NCBI GenBank assembly: GCA_015039465.1
Contig: MU130539.1
Span: forward strand, 62,001 to 126,000
Reading direction: 5' to 3'
Origin: Phlegmacium glaucopus
Lineage: Eukaryota; Basidiomycota; Agaricomycetes; Agaricales; Cortinariaceae
Length of the DNA stretch: 64,000 nucleotides
Positions within the stretch are counted from its first letter, which is position 1, and each line of letters starts with the position of its first letter. The position numbers were made by a program, and so were the translations under genes. The notes under the pieces are model-generated. The model was not told the origin of the DNA, ran no database searches, and worked only from the letters and a program-made list of their open reading frames with translations. Shown piece by piece: positions 44,794-55,656 of this stretch.

Positions 44794-46692
44794 TTGAGCA
44801 AGTCCCTTCATTTCTTTCCGTGTCTATACTACACTTACCACCTTCCATTCACTCTTGAGTGCATGAAACAATGTGAGGACCTTGGCTTGCCTGGCTCCCC
44901 AACCCTAAGTGATGTTTCCACGATGTCTTGCTCTTACCATTGCCATGCCACTGCAGTCTCCCTGTACACCCCCAGCGAGTTCGAAAGAAAATCATATTAC
45001 AATGGCATCACTGGAGATGGTGATCACCCAGAACTCGTTTACTGATCAGATTGCCTCACTACACCCTTCCTCAAGCCCAGCGGCAGACACGCCCATCTCA
45101 CTGTCAAGTCAATCTGTGGAGTCTTTAAAACCTCACTCAATGGTGTTTGGGGCACTGTCGGTCCCAAGATCTGTGACTTGATTATGGCTTGGGGGATTAA
45201 CTGGTCAACTATCGACCCTGCCCACTTCTTCACCCATGGACCACCAGGAGAGGAGGAGAAGGGGAGTCTCAGTCCCATCGTCATCTGGCTTGGCGTCATT
45301 CCCAATTCCACCTCCTCCAATACCGCCCATGGTGTCTCCCAAGAGATCCTTAAGCTTCTCCAGGATCATGGAGTCGAGGATGCTGTCATGGAATGGCGCG
45401 AGGCCACCCTGCAGAGGCTGGCAGGTTTACCGCTGATGCGCCATGTCAGCAACACTAATCCCACCCACCATGTCCGTCGCTTCCTAACTGCTCTTCATGG
45501 TGTTCCCCTGGCAACACAAGGGATGGAGAAGGAGGATGCCCAGGGCACTCTCACTCTTTGGTTGAAATTGGTTCCATGAGAACAAAGATAAGGATGGCAA
45601 CCCCAGTGACAGGGTGTTTGGAGTCAGCAACTGCCACATCCTCCGTAATAACACCACCGTCGAGTACCAGTATAGAGGTGGCGCACCTAAAAACTTTGTT
45701 CAAGTTTGTGGTATGTGTAGGTTCCAGCGGGGCCTCGACGAGATCACGAAGGCCATCGGTGACCACAGCATTCTTGCCAACTTTTGGGCCCGAGAGCTTA
45801 TCAGACTGGAGGTGATGGGGGGAGAGGACAAGGACGCCACAGAGGAGATGGTGGCGTGTCAACAAAAATTAGACAATGAGAAAAAGGCTATTGCCAAGCT
45901 CGAGACCTTCTATGGCGAGGTCAAGAAAGACTGGTCTGACATTAAGCTCCACCGCAACATTGGCTACGTTCAATACACTGCACCCATCACGGTCGATGTC
46001 GAAGGTGGCACAAAGTATACCTTGGACTGGGGGGCATTCTCAATCGCTGAGGCGAAGGTCAGGGATCAGTGATTCAGTTCAAGGGCAACATTGTTGATCT
46101 TGGTGCATTTCAACTCATTTTTCTCATTTTTATCTCATCTAATGAAAACAACCTTATTCAGGATTGAGGTATTCTGTTGAAGATCTTACAGCCATGTTTT
46201 ATCGTCGGGGTAGTGGTCCAACTACGTTCAAGTATCCCAAGGGCCCAGGGGAGAAAACTCAGGATTATGGGGTGCGCTACGGAAGAGGAACTCGCCAACC
46301 CAACAGAGATCGACAGTGAAGGCTGGCCCTACCTTATTGTCAGTAAAGATGGCAACACTACTGACCTCACCTTTGGACACTATGCTGGCTTGGTGTCATT
46401 CACCCTCAACAAGGTCGGTATCCCGTCTGTCAAGCTCGGCATCTACAACATGGGCGTCAAGACTTCCGACACCTTCTCCGCCAATTGAAGGGCGATTCGG
46501 GCTCCCTTGTCTGGCATATCATATATGAAGGATGGTAAAGCTTTCATTGTTGGCCAACTCCACTCGGGCAGTAACAAAGGCGGCTCAACCAGCAACCATG
46601 TTACATATTGCACCCCAGGCTGGTACTTACTGCTCCAGATCAAGAAGGAGTTCAAATATGCTGACTTCTACCGCACCACCTGGTGCGATTGA
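44794..46692 (+). pseudogene. Decayed Agaricomycete trypsin-like (GDSGS) protease-family gene
   Basis: The broken frame encodes SYYNGITGDGDHPELVY, then GVWGTVGPKICDLI, WSTIDPAHFFTHGPPGEEEK, GVEDAVMEWREATLQRLAG, FGVSNCHILR (likely catalytic His region), FQRGLDEITKAIGDHSILA, YAGLVSFTLNKVGIPSVKLG, GDSGSLVWH (likely catalytic Ser) and GQLHSGSNKGGSTSNHVTYC up to TTWCD at 46692. I recall this family as multi-copy in Agaricomycetes. Damage: an in-frame TGA at 45043-45045 (CGA to TGA fits the family Arg) and five frameshifting insertions of 10, 8, 7, 5 and 7 bp near 45558-45573, 46066-46078, 46236-46251, 46483-46489 and 46515-46527. One normal intron remains at about 46102-46161. The start is uncertain. 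Confidence 0.75.
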
Positions 46693-46825
46693 GAACAAAA
46701 TTGTTGGCTTTCTACTCTCCATCTCCAGGCTCCTTCTGCTTCTACAATCTGTTCTGTTGTCTCAGCAGTAGAACACGGTATGGCGTTGATGGTGATGTTC
46801 ATTTGGGCACCAGTACAGTTCTTTC

Positions 46826-47970
46826 TTATCCACAATTATCCATTCTCCACACTATTATCCATTGAACCTTCCATTATCCATCCCTTATTAATTATCTATG
46901 TCATTGACTGTCAATTGAATATGCTATATTACATAACCTACTTCAGGATTGTGGCTAGGTCATTTTATGGCCTCTCTGTGTGATGTAGGCTCGGCACAAG
47001 CCCCGTTTTCGCAGTCCGATGATTATTTGTACATCTTTGCGGGCCATCCTGCGAAGGTATCCGGTTCCCGGACCGGAGCAAGGGCTTGCTCCGAACCTAT
47101 GTGTGGTTTACCGTTCATAGTACTGGGTATCCAAAAAATGAAAAAGAGGTGGGAGAGAATTAAAAATGGAAAAATATGCCTAATTATTGCCGTGAAATAT
47201 GAATGACCCTTTTTTTTTCTCGCGCGCAAAGCGCACATGTACACTATCTTTTGTACTTCTTTTGTAGTGTTCACAATTCTGAATAACTTCTTTTCTTTAC
47301 AGAATTATAGTTGCACATCCATTAATTAAATTAAGGTCAGCTTGCATTTGTATTTAATAGCTTGACAGAGTCTCAATGTATAAATCTGTAGGCATGGCAG
47401 ATAACATGTGGCTGTGCAGGCAAGACATTTACATTCGGAACAATTTTTCTCTTCCAGCACACTAGTAAAATATGAAAATATTCATGATGGTAGTAAAATT
47501 CTATTTGGTTGTAAAGTAAAAAATTGGGAGCATAATAATTTAAACTGAAGTAATGGGAACAAAATGTTCCAGTTGGCAGATAACAAAGGCCTCTGATTGG
47601 CTATGGTAGATAACATAAGTCTCAGGCAGATAACATATTGATCTTTACAGCCTCAACAAAGGCACCTTTCATATATTTCAAGAGATAGGATCATTCAAAA
47701 CATAAGTTTTCATGAATTCACGCTGAGAGCTCACTCAATCCTCATTTTTGAGCTCACAATGGTTAAAATATTGGCGAACCGTGCTATTTTGGGACTTTGC
47801 CGGGCAGATAACAAACCCAGCACAACCAACGGTAAACCCTATGTGTGATGAGGGTTTGGTTAGGGTTCGGCTAAGAAGATAATTCATAGATAAAGTGAGG
47901 GATGGATAAGGGGGTTAGGGATAATTTATTGATAAAGTGTGGAGAATGAATAATTATAGATAGGGAAGGT
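46826..47970. repeat. Imperfect inverted repeat with GCAGATAACA copies inside
   Basis: A region rich in TTATCCA near 46833-46910 (CATTCTCCACACTATTATCC) matches the reverse complement of 47895-47965 (CATTCTCCACACTTTATCAA) over about 70 bp with gaps. Between the arms, GCAGATAACA or a close variant occurs five times in the same direction (about 47397, 47575, 47611, 47626 and 47806). The layout resembles a 1.1-kb DNA transposon with internal binding sites. I cannot identify the class or exact ends. Confidence 0.5.
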
Positions 47971-48833
47971 TTGGGTAAGGAAGCATGGGTGAAATGTATA
48001 GTCTATATATCAAGATTGTAGAGATTTTATTGATAAAAACGGCAGTATTGCCTCATTTGGGAGAGGCGGAACGGGAGGAGGAACGTCAAAATCTGTTCGT
48101 TAGAAGGTACATATTGTCATAGACCATCACCTCCTGGTGAGCTCTCATGTACTAATATCGAAGGCAGGACGACATCATGACGGCTTCAAGGTCCAGTACA
48201 TTTCTCTCCCGGGTTCCAAAGTTCTCTCCTGATGTTCTGCAGACAAGTCTCTATCAGAGTCAGCCAAATCCAAGTAATATACAGCCTATCATGATGGTCG
48301 TTATGATGCGAACAAACCCTACGATATAGAGACAACAGCGCCTCTGATCCAATTGTTCCACCTCAACAATTATACCATTGAATACATGCGAGTCGCGTCG
48401 GCAATTTACGATAGTGAGCCAACTCGCGGACGTGCTCTTGCCCCACATCTTCGCAACATCTTTGGTTTGCCATGACCAAGTAGAAAGATTCGCTGTCCTT
48501 ATTATGCCAAAGTTCATAGACTATGGGGCGAACCACATCCTGTTTCGATGGCTCCAGTCTGAGACAAAATGTTAATGATAACATTTATAGAACACATTGA
48601 ATATCTGACCCGAGGTTGGTAGTATTTATAGCAATCTTTGACCATGATTATATCTCTTCTCCATGCAATACAGTTGTTATCCCAGCTAGAGATATTTCCA
48701 TGGAAAAAACAATCTTCTACAGAGTACTCAACTTATAGGAAATCGAGTCCAGTTGAAGCTTGCCACGATAGTGGAACCAGTTACTTTCTCATTTTAAAGA
48801 AAGCCTATAACTCCTGTGCATATATACAGACAT
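47971..48833. other. Intergenic stretch with weak ORFs
   Basis: Two overlapping minus-strand ORFs (48584-48363 and 48517-48260) contain Trp/Cys-containing sequence such as IVYELWHNKDSESFYLVMAN that could be a fragment of a degraded gene. I recognise no family, and no splicing extends them convincingly. Confidence 0.3.
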
Positions 48834-51272
48834 CTAACATACACGAGAATAGGGACCACGATGGAGGATACCTTCGCCCTTCTTCAAACTACTACTCTTG
48901 TGCTCGTGTTTGGGCCCTCTAGTTTGAGTGACACCCAACATATTCAAACCATGTGCTGAGGATCCAGAATTTGCCAATTGCTCCGTAATCTCAATCTAGA
49001 TGGGTAAGAATAATGTACGAGACAAATGTTATAAACTCACAATGTCGTTGAGAAGTTGATCAATCAACTGAGAAATGGGTGAATAAAGACGACAAAAACT
49101 CAGAAAGAAAAAAGTGCGTACGACTTCCGTAATATTTTCACGAACGACGACCCGAAGGATTTCAACCTTCTCGAGGTCGGGAGGCAATTCATAGTTGGGT
49201 ACAACCCTAGTTAATGATAAAGATTAAAAGCAGTGGGCCGTCATAATTCAATCAACCTACCATCCTTTCGACCTCAATAATGTCTGGATCCACTTTTGCT
49301 GGACATCCGGGTTCTCCTGTTTAAATGTGTCCAAAAAACGGAAGGCAACCACAGGCAAACCAGGCTCATAAGCCTATCGAAGATCAGTGTGAGAGAAATG
49401 GCATATTTAAAATTAACTGACATCTACGTCTGTATGGACGATCCCCGCTGGCACCAGTTCGGGAGAACTAGCTTTGCGATGAACATCGCTCAAGACAGTG
49501 TAGTATCCAGTCTTTTCCAACGCACGGCTCAGCATTCTAGCATTCTTCAAGTCATCCAACCCAATGGCGCGATAGCCCTCGAAACCGAGATGTAAAAAGT
49601 TGAAGTATTGAGCGATGATCGGGGCAGCTGGGCGAGAAAAGTTGAGTGAAAAAGAGTATTCAACGGAACCGAGGTAATGCAGTTCAAATATGAGATCCTT
49701 GGGAAGGTGGGCTTCGTCACGCCAGATGATAAAGCCGACACCAACATAACTGAGTCCAAATTTGTGTCCACTGGAAGATTATTCAATGATCAGCCGAGAA
49801 CAACACAAGAATTGATACACATACGAAGTGTTGATGGATACGACCCGAGGAAGTTTGAAGTCCCATAGTAACTTGGGCTGCCGAAAAATGAGCATTCAAG
49901 TCCAATAGGCCCGCATATATGGCGTACCGTGACGAAAGGAGCAACAAAACCTCCGGAAGCAGCATCAACTGTGCGGAAGGCTTTAAAGCGATACAGCATT
50001 CATAGATCAAAGGACACGAACCATGAATGGGAACAAAATGCCCAGTCTTTACTTCATATTCGTCCAGTAAGTCTGACATCGCCTTGACTGGTTCGTAATG
50101 TCCAGTATATGTACCTAGCGAATGTTGAAAAGCGAAAAGCGAAACGACAGCATATAAAACATACTGCCTAGAATCACAAATACACCAATGGTGTTTTCAT
50201 CCACGTATTCCATGGCCTTCTTCGGGTCCAGGTGGAATCTACTCTCCTCGCTCACAGGAACGAGCCTGCACTCGACTTCGAAGTATCGAGCGAATTTTTC
50301 AAGGGCTACTTGGGCATTGGCACCCATGACAATATTCGGTCTGATAATGATGTTAACAGAAGGAATAAATTGAACTGGAAACTATTACCCTGGCTCATGG
50401 ATGCTCATCCCTGCCGCTTTACGCCTTTGTTGCCACAGCCTTTTCATGGCCAGCCCACCGAGTTGTGCCGCCTCGGAAGAGCCTGTTGTTGCTGTTCCAA
50501 CTGCTTGTTTTGCCGACGGAGCATGCCACATGCCAGCAAGGATGGAGATGCCTTCAGAAATTGAAGAGGTAAATGATCCACACCGTTGAAAATATTGAGT
50601 TCCAACATACAGCGAGTATGAATGATTTCTATATTGGAAGAAATGAGTATCGGCCATTATAATGCGAGTCAAAAACAAGCTTACGCGTGGCCGGATACTC
50701 ATCAGAATCTAGATACGCGGGAGTTAATTCAACGTTTTCGAATAAAACAAGGCAAACCCCATATACCTATCAAATTCTTGGAGATATTTTCGCGCACAAG
50801 TAGGTCGGCCTCTGGTGGCATCCATGTGTGCACAAACGATGCCAGATTGAGCACAGTGGATCCGTCTTGGAAACGTTAGCTACATGACTGCAACTGGTGT
50901 GTCCTATTCACCTAAGCTCAACTCGTCGTGGATGATTTTGTAGGCGGAATCGGCTGCTATTCCCTGAAACCGGTTTAGGGATTTGGAAAAGTACACTAGT
51001 TTTTATTCCACGCACCTTTTCTGCAATTTGAAACTTAGGGATCGGGTTTGTGCCATAGCGTGCGCCGTAGGAGTAACTGATTTGGTTTTGGGTTGATTCA
51101 TCATCATCTGTATCCTGAAGGAGACATAACTGAGAAGGCGCATACATCTACGAGATTTGGACGCACCCGCGATTCTTGAATCAATAGGTCCGGGTTGACA
51201 TGCTATAGAACACCAATGAGCTGTAGCAAACGCTTGTATTAATTAGTATTGACACACTTTAGAAAGAGCCAT
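48834..51272 (-). CDS. Glutamate decarboxylase (PLP-dependent, GadB/GAD1 type)
   Basis: A 15-nt first exon (51272-51258, MALSK) splices to [19 protein letters not shown]. Later blocks are [167 protein letters not shown] and [20 protein letters not shown]. The PLP-binding Lys is in SGHKFG. The C-terminal extension ends [12 protein letters not shown] at TAG 48836-48834. The enzyme makes GABA from glutamate and supports acid and stress tolerance. At least ten introns interrupt it. A Lys/His/Ser-rich linker precedes the tail, possibly regulatory. Confidence 0.93.
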
Positions 51273-51991
51273 CGGGGAGAAAAATGAGGAGAGCTGAAGG
51301 ACAGTTTTGCCTTTTGTATGTTGCCAGACATGACGCACTTTCCATTGATGTCATTACAGGAAATATGGTAGACGTTTTGTCATGTACGCCTTTGTTTGTA
51401 TAAATACCCATATTTAGGCAGAATTGATGCGCATGATGTCAGAGGCAATGGAGCGGCTGCGCTATTTACGACGTTTTGGTCGGTCATCTGCGCCTTTGTT
51501 TACTGTAATATATAGTGCGTGCCTCACCTAGGCCTCAATATCAATCCTCATCACTTTCCCACCTCGCTTGGAATTCACTATGTCATCGCAATATATTATA
51601 TGAGCCTATACTAAGATCGTCCACGTGTGGACGTGAAAGTCCATCACATGGCAGGGCGTCTTTTATTATGATAAGGAATAAAAAATGAGCCATCATTTTG
51701 AATGGGGGCTTGTCCCACCTGCGTGAGCTTAGAAAATACAAAAGATTGAGATTTATATTCCTAGGATACCTTTAAACATATTCTGTCTATTATGTCGACC
51801 TCGCAAGTGACCTCACACGACACTATAAATTCATTTACCCAAAACTATGCACTGATGAAATGCGGACCTTGTGCCCCTCTCACGTTTTGAGAGGTGGCTT
51901 AATTGAGCCTATACCATTTCGCAAATAGCTGTAATGACGGAGAGTGGAACAGTTATTAGCTTACGTAACTGGTTCACTCCTTTCGACCGTA
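51273..51991. other. Divergent intergenic region between the GAD gene and PET100
   Basis: No gene is seen. It carries the promoters of both flanking genes. Direct near-repeats of GCGCCTTTGTTT occur near 51390 and 51489; a related TGCGCCTTTGTTTG occurs in the left arm of the repeat at 19450. A palindrome CGTCCACGTGTGGACG is at about 51618. TGAGCCTATAC occurs twice (about 51600 and 51905). Confidence 0.4.
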
Positions 51992-52371
51992 ATGGGAGGG
52001 CCAAACCTTGAAATTTTCAAGTTCACCCTGTATCTATTTGTCCCACTAGCAGCTCTTATTCATTTTGGGGACCCAGAATGGTATAGGACGACAGTAGTAC
52101 CGGTATATATTCTTGCGCACAGTCACTCTCGGTGTTCATGTTCACATTTTTCCCTCTCTGCAGTATCGAGATAAACTATTTCCTGCCCTTGACCGCACAA
52201 ACCAGGTATTTTGCTTTCGCTTTAAAGGACTTGATATCTTTCTGATTATTTGCCCAGCGGATACCCAAAGACCAAAGTGGTGTACGAGAAGAATTAGCAA
52301 GGATCAAGGCCGAAAGACTCCTCAAGCAAGCACAACGGGAAGCAGAAGAAGAAAAGAATTCAAAATCATAA
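51992..52371 (+). CDS. PET100: Cytochrome c oxidase assembly protein PET100, 88 aa
   Basis: Exons 51992-52102, 52164-52205 and 52258-52371 join in phase 0. The start is set by the family: MGGPNLEIFKFTLYLFVPLA is the canonical PET100 N-terminus with its single membrane helix, followed by ALIHFGDPEWYRTTVVP, YRDKLFPALDRTNQ and the VREELARIKAERLLK coiled helix. An in-frame ATG at 51944 exists but is not family-like. PET100 is an inner mitochondrial membrane chaperone needed to assemble complex IV. Length (88 aa) is typical. The gene is convergent with the serine dehydratase gene, with 156 bp between stops. Confidence 0.93.
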
Positions 52372-52527
52372 CCATTTATACATATATATATATGTAGGTT
52401 TTGTCGCCACTTTTAAATAAATGTAATGACCTTCCTCATAGACCGTCGATTCTGCCACTGTCATCTATTCAACCATGTACATATATTCTACTACGTTCTA
52501 TACTCTCATCCGACGACGACCCCCAGT

Positions 52528-53874
52528 TTATTTTTCGAAGCTCAACTTCTGTCCATCATCGTCCTTCACTGTCCATGATCCTCCCGCCCCGGTTCGGTCT
52601 TCTGCTGTCAGTTTCTGATACTCTTCTACCATTGCCAAGTCTATTTTGAATCCTCCACAAACAATGAACACAACTACCGGTCGCTCCTCGCTTTCTTGTT
52701 GAGTTTTCCGAACAACTAGCTTGTTGAATAATGAGCGGTGATAACCTGGCACGAGCGTTGTGGAACACGCTAACTCCACCAGAAACTTGTGGTCGTCTTC
52801 CATGCTATCAGAACTAAAACTCACGGTGGATTGTAGCTTACTTACTGGCAAATAATGCGAGGGCTTCCATGCTCAGTTCATCAGGCACACTCACTGTCTT
52901 GACGCCTCCAGGCCTTTCGAGAGCCATCTTAACCACTCCGACTGAAGGCTCAGATGCTCCCAGTGAACCCGATGCCTTCGACGAAAATTCTGTGAAGTGC
53001 GCTAAAAACAAGGAATGCTCGTCGTTGTAAACGAGATTCACTCCACGAGGCAGGTTTTTCTCGACGCTATTAAACCTTCCGTTGTTGAGAGACATTGATT
53101 CGTAGAAGCAATCTGAGCCATTCGTTTCGAGCGCCACGATTGGAACTGCAGTCGAATTGGAATATGAGTCTGAATAAATCTTTCGTAGTGCGTACCATGA
53201 TCCCAGCCAACATTTTTGCAACCTATTATGATGCCTCCTAGCAGTCCTCCGCCTCCAACACTGCAAAATATTGCGTCTGGTTCCTTCTGCAGTTGTTTGT
53301 GAATTTCGTGCACCATTGAGCTGTGGCCCGCCCATAATGTGGGATTGTCATACGCTGGTACCATCACTCTGAAAATATTATAAAATTTCTAGGTGATTTA
53401 CCATTCATTCAACGACTCACGCTTGTTGATTCTTTGCTACCATTTCCTGAGCGGCTTTCAAAGCTTCAGCGTAATGCCTACCTATCACAATCACTTCTGC
53501 CTTTTCCCTTTCCAACAATTGTAGAGTGGTTTTAGTAACACCCTCCGGTATAAAAACGCTACATCTAAGCCCAAGAGTTCGTGCAGCACAAGCTGCTGCA
53601 AGTCCTGCATTGCCTCCCGATGCGATCACCAAGTGCACAGAAGGACCCGATTCTTCTTTGGCCTTCTGGATAAAATGGGATATGCCTCTATATTTGAATG
53701 AATACGATGGATGAAGATTCTCATAGTGATCAATTATAATGAGCGTTGCAAGAGGATTTGGAAGAAGATACTTACCTCTAACTTCAAATACACAGACGCT
53801 CCTGATATTTCAGAAAGCCGGTTGGAATAAATTAGAGGTGTTTCTTGCCATAGATTTTTGGGACTATGACTCAT
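52528..53874 (-). CDS. L-serine dehydratase / L-threonine deaminase (CHA1/SDS type, PLP fold II)
   Basis: The start MSHSPKNLWQETPLIYSN fits the family (WQETPLI). It splices to ENLHPSYSFKYRGISHFIQK, where the Lys of SFKYRG binds PLP. Further blocks are VHLVIASGGNAGLAAACAAR, CSVFIPEGVTKTTLQLLERE, VMVPAYDNPTLWAGHSSMVH, DAIFCSVGGGGLLGGIIIGC, VPIVALETNGSDCFYESMSL and ACSTTLVPGYHRSLF, with VVVFIVCGGFKIDL near the end and the stop at 52530-52528. SGGNAG and SVGGGGLLGG hold the substrate and the PLP phosphate. The enzyme deaminates serine to pyruvate and ammonia. At least four introns are present. No defects were noticed. Confidence 0.92.
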
Positions 53875-54292
53875 GGATGTTTGTGGGAGAACTAGCTATA
53901 GGTGTACCTTTGTATAAATAGCACATAAATAGCACATAAATAGCATCGATATGATATAATGAGAACTCTCATCGCAGCTCCATGTACTAGTTCTTGTCTG
54001 TCGGCGGCACCTTGGATATTCTCGAGCTTTTTCAAATCCATTGGATTTTCGAGGCATTGCAGCGACGATAGTAGACATAATCGTATCACTGATGGCACCA
54101 AAATCTAGCAGCTCTCCAAAGGGTGGAAAGAGGGATGATTTTGGAGGATTAAACCCCAAGATGATGACGGTGACATCCCTTCCGTAAAGAAATTTGGCGA
54201 AATAATTCATACATAGGCGCTAAAACTCGACAGGCGTTGATAAAAAAAATCCCCAAAAACCCTGCGACAGGTCGCGTCGTCTTCCCGATATC
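53875..54292. other. Divergent intergenic region, weak minus-strand ORF
   Basis: A minus-strand ORF (54210-53896) begins MNYFAKFLYGRDVTVIILGF. It has mixed hydrophobic content but no recognised domain. The region more likely holds promoters of the serine dehydratase and TPR genes. Confidence 0.35.
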
Positions 54293-55549
54293 ATGAGGCA
54301 GCTCCCGTACTATAACCTCCTCCCCAACTACTAATTTTTGAAACAGGTATATGGAGAAACATCCAAAAGAGATGAATGAATTCATGGCTGAATTCAGTAA
54401 ACTCGAAGTTGGGAAACCCAAAATCGATTTCTCCACATACGATTACCAAGCTTTGGCTCCGACAATTGTTCATGAATCGTTCTGGGTGGTTCAACTTGAG
54501 TCGATGGGCTTCGTTGATCAGGCGGGACGTTCGGTTGATCCTTATCAAGCTGGGAATTCATCCGGGATACGCCCGACTTTTATCATATATTGTTATGATG
54601 ATAAAGGAACTTATCGTCTTACCCATGAGTGTACGGGACTCCCTGATCCCAAGACTATTCTTCAGTAAGGTCGAAAAAAATCATTGTTCCTTTATGCGAA
54701 CTCAGGATAAATTTTTGTCTCACAGAGCGATTCAGCGAGCGATAGCTGAACCTTGTTTACCACTCCTACCTTGTCTCCCTTGGTTCCTTCTCATCTCCAT
54801 CAAGCTCCAGCAACATGTCGAAGCCATAAAACCTTTCTTGGATACTCTCCCGGCGCCATTCCACTGGCGAATGGAGACAAGGCAGGAAGCGGAAGGTCTC
54901 CACAAGGGTGTTCACGCATTGAACCAACGAGGCGTGCGAAACAGCATGGCCCAAGCCGAGAAAGCAAAAGCTGCTGGCAACAAAGCATTCACGCAAAAGG
55001 AAAGGAGGGCTGCAGTAGATGCGTACACTGATGCAGTTGATCAGTTGGTAGATGTGCTTTCGCAGGAACCAAATGATGCTGAGGAGGGGGAGGCAAAGAA
55101 GCTTATGGCGATTTCGTATGCGAACAGGGCTGCTGCGTATTTGCTTCCAGGCGATGATGTAGATTTGGATAAGGCTTTGGCGGACGGTAAGGCAGCGGAG
55201 AAGGTGGACCCCACATATAATAAAGCGTATGCGTGTATTCTCCGTTTTTCTCAAGCAAAATGCTTAGGCGTCTCCAAATTCTAGATACATCCGGCAAGCT
55301 ACATCTAGTCAGATGCTGGGGAAAACCGAAGACGCTGTGGACGCAATAACACGAGCACTGCGCCGCAAAGACCTCCAGAACGATGCTAGCTTGGTGGATC
55401 GTTTGGTAGAGCTTCTGACTGAAGGCAAAGGATTCTCCGATGATGAAGAGGTTTTCAAGAATTGGATGTCGGATGTAGCCTCAAAAACGAAGGAGGTGAA
55501 TGGCGAATGGGAAAAAAGATGTAACGCTCAATTAGCCAAGTGGAAGTAA
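54293..55549 (+). CDS. TPR-domain protein of unknown function
   Basis: The proposed start exon 54293-54306 (MRQLP) splices over a 40-bp intron with a CTACTAAT branch site to 54347 onward. The N-terminal part, EKHPKEMNEFMAEFSKLEVG, ALAPTIVHESFWVVQLESMG and IIYCYDDKGTYRLTHECTGL, is unrecognised; a hydrophobic PCLPLLPCLPWFLL stretch follows. From NSMAQAEKAKAAGNKAFTQK the protein is a TPR array, with YANRAAAYLLPGDDVDLDKA, DPTYNKAYIRQATSSQMLGK and TEDAVDAITRALRRKDLQND, then a helical tail ending NAQLAKWK. TPR domains bind chaperone tails or other peptides. The 5' end is the least certain part. Confidence 0.75.
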
Positions 55550-55656
55550 TGAAATTATGACCCTAACCCTAACTTAGTGATAGAAGTCTCTTCGATGTCC
55601 ACTATCATTATGGAAGGGGTATACAATGAGATATAACTGTTTTATCAGCTTATCCC

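Noticed and set aside
47850..47930. TTAGGG-like units
   Set aside because: They are scattered, imperfect copies within a larger inverted repeat and form no telomeric array.
53896..54210. 104-codon minus-strand ORF with protein-like patches
   Set aside because: It has no known domain and no partner exons, and it lies in a divergent promoter region; evidence is too weak to call a gene.
54149..54436. 95-codon minus-strand ORF
   Set aside because: It overlaps the 5' exons of the TPR gene on the other strand and shows no family features.
55560..55575. Telomere-like CCCTAACCCTAAC
   Set aside because: Only two units, in a 3' UTR region between two genes; it is not a telomere or an obvious fusion scar.
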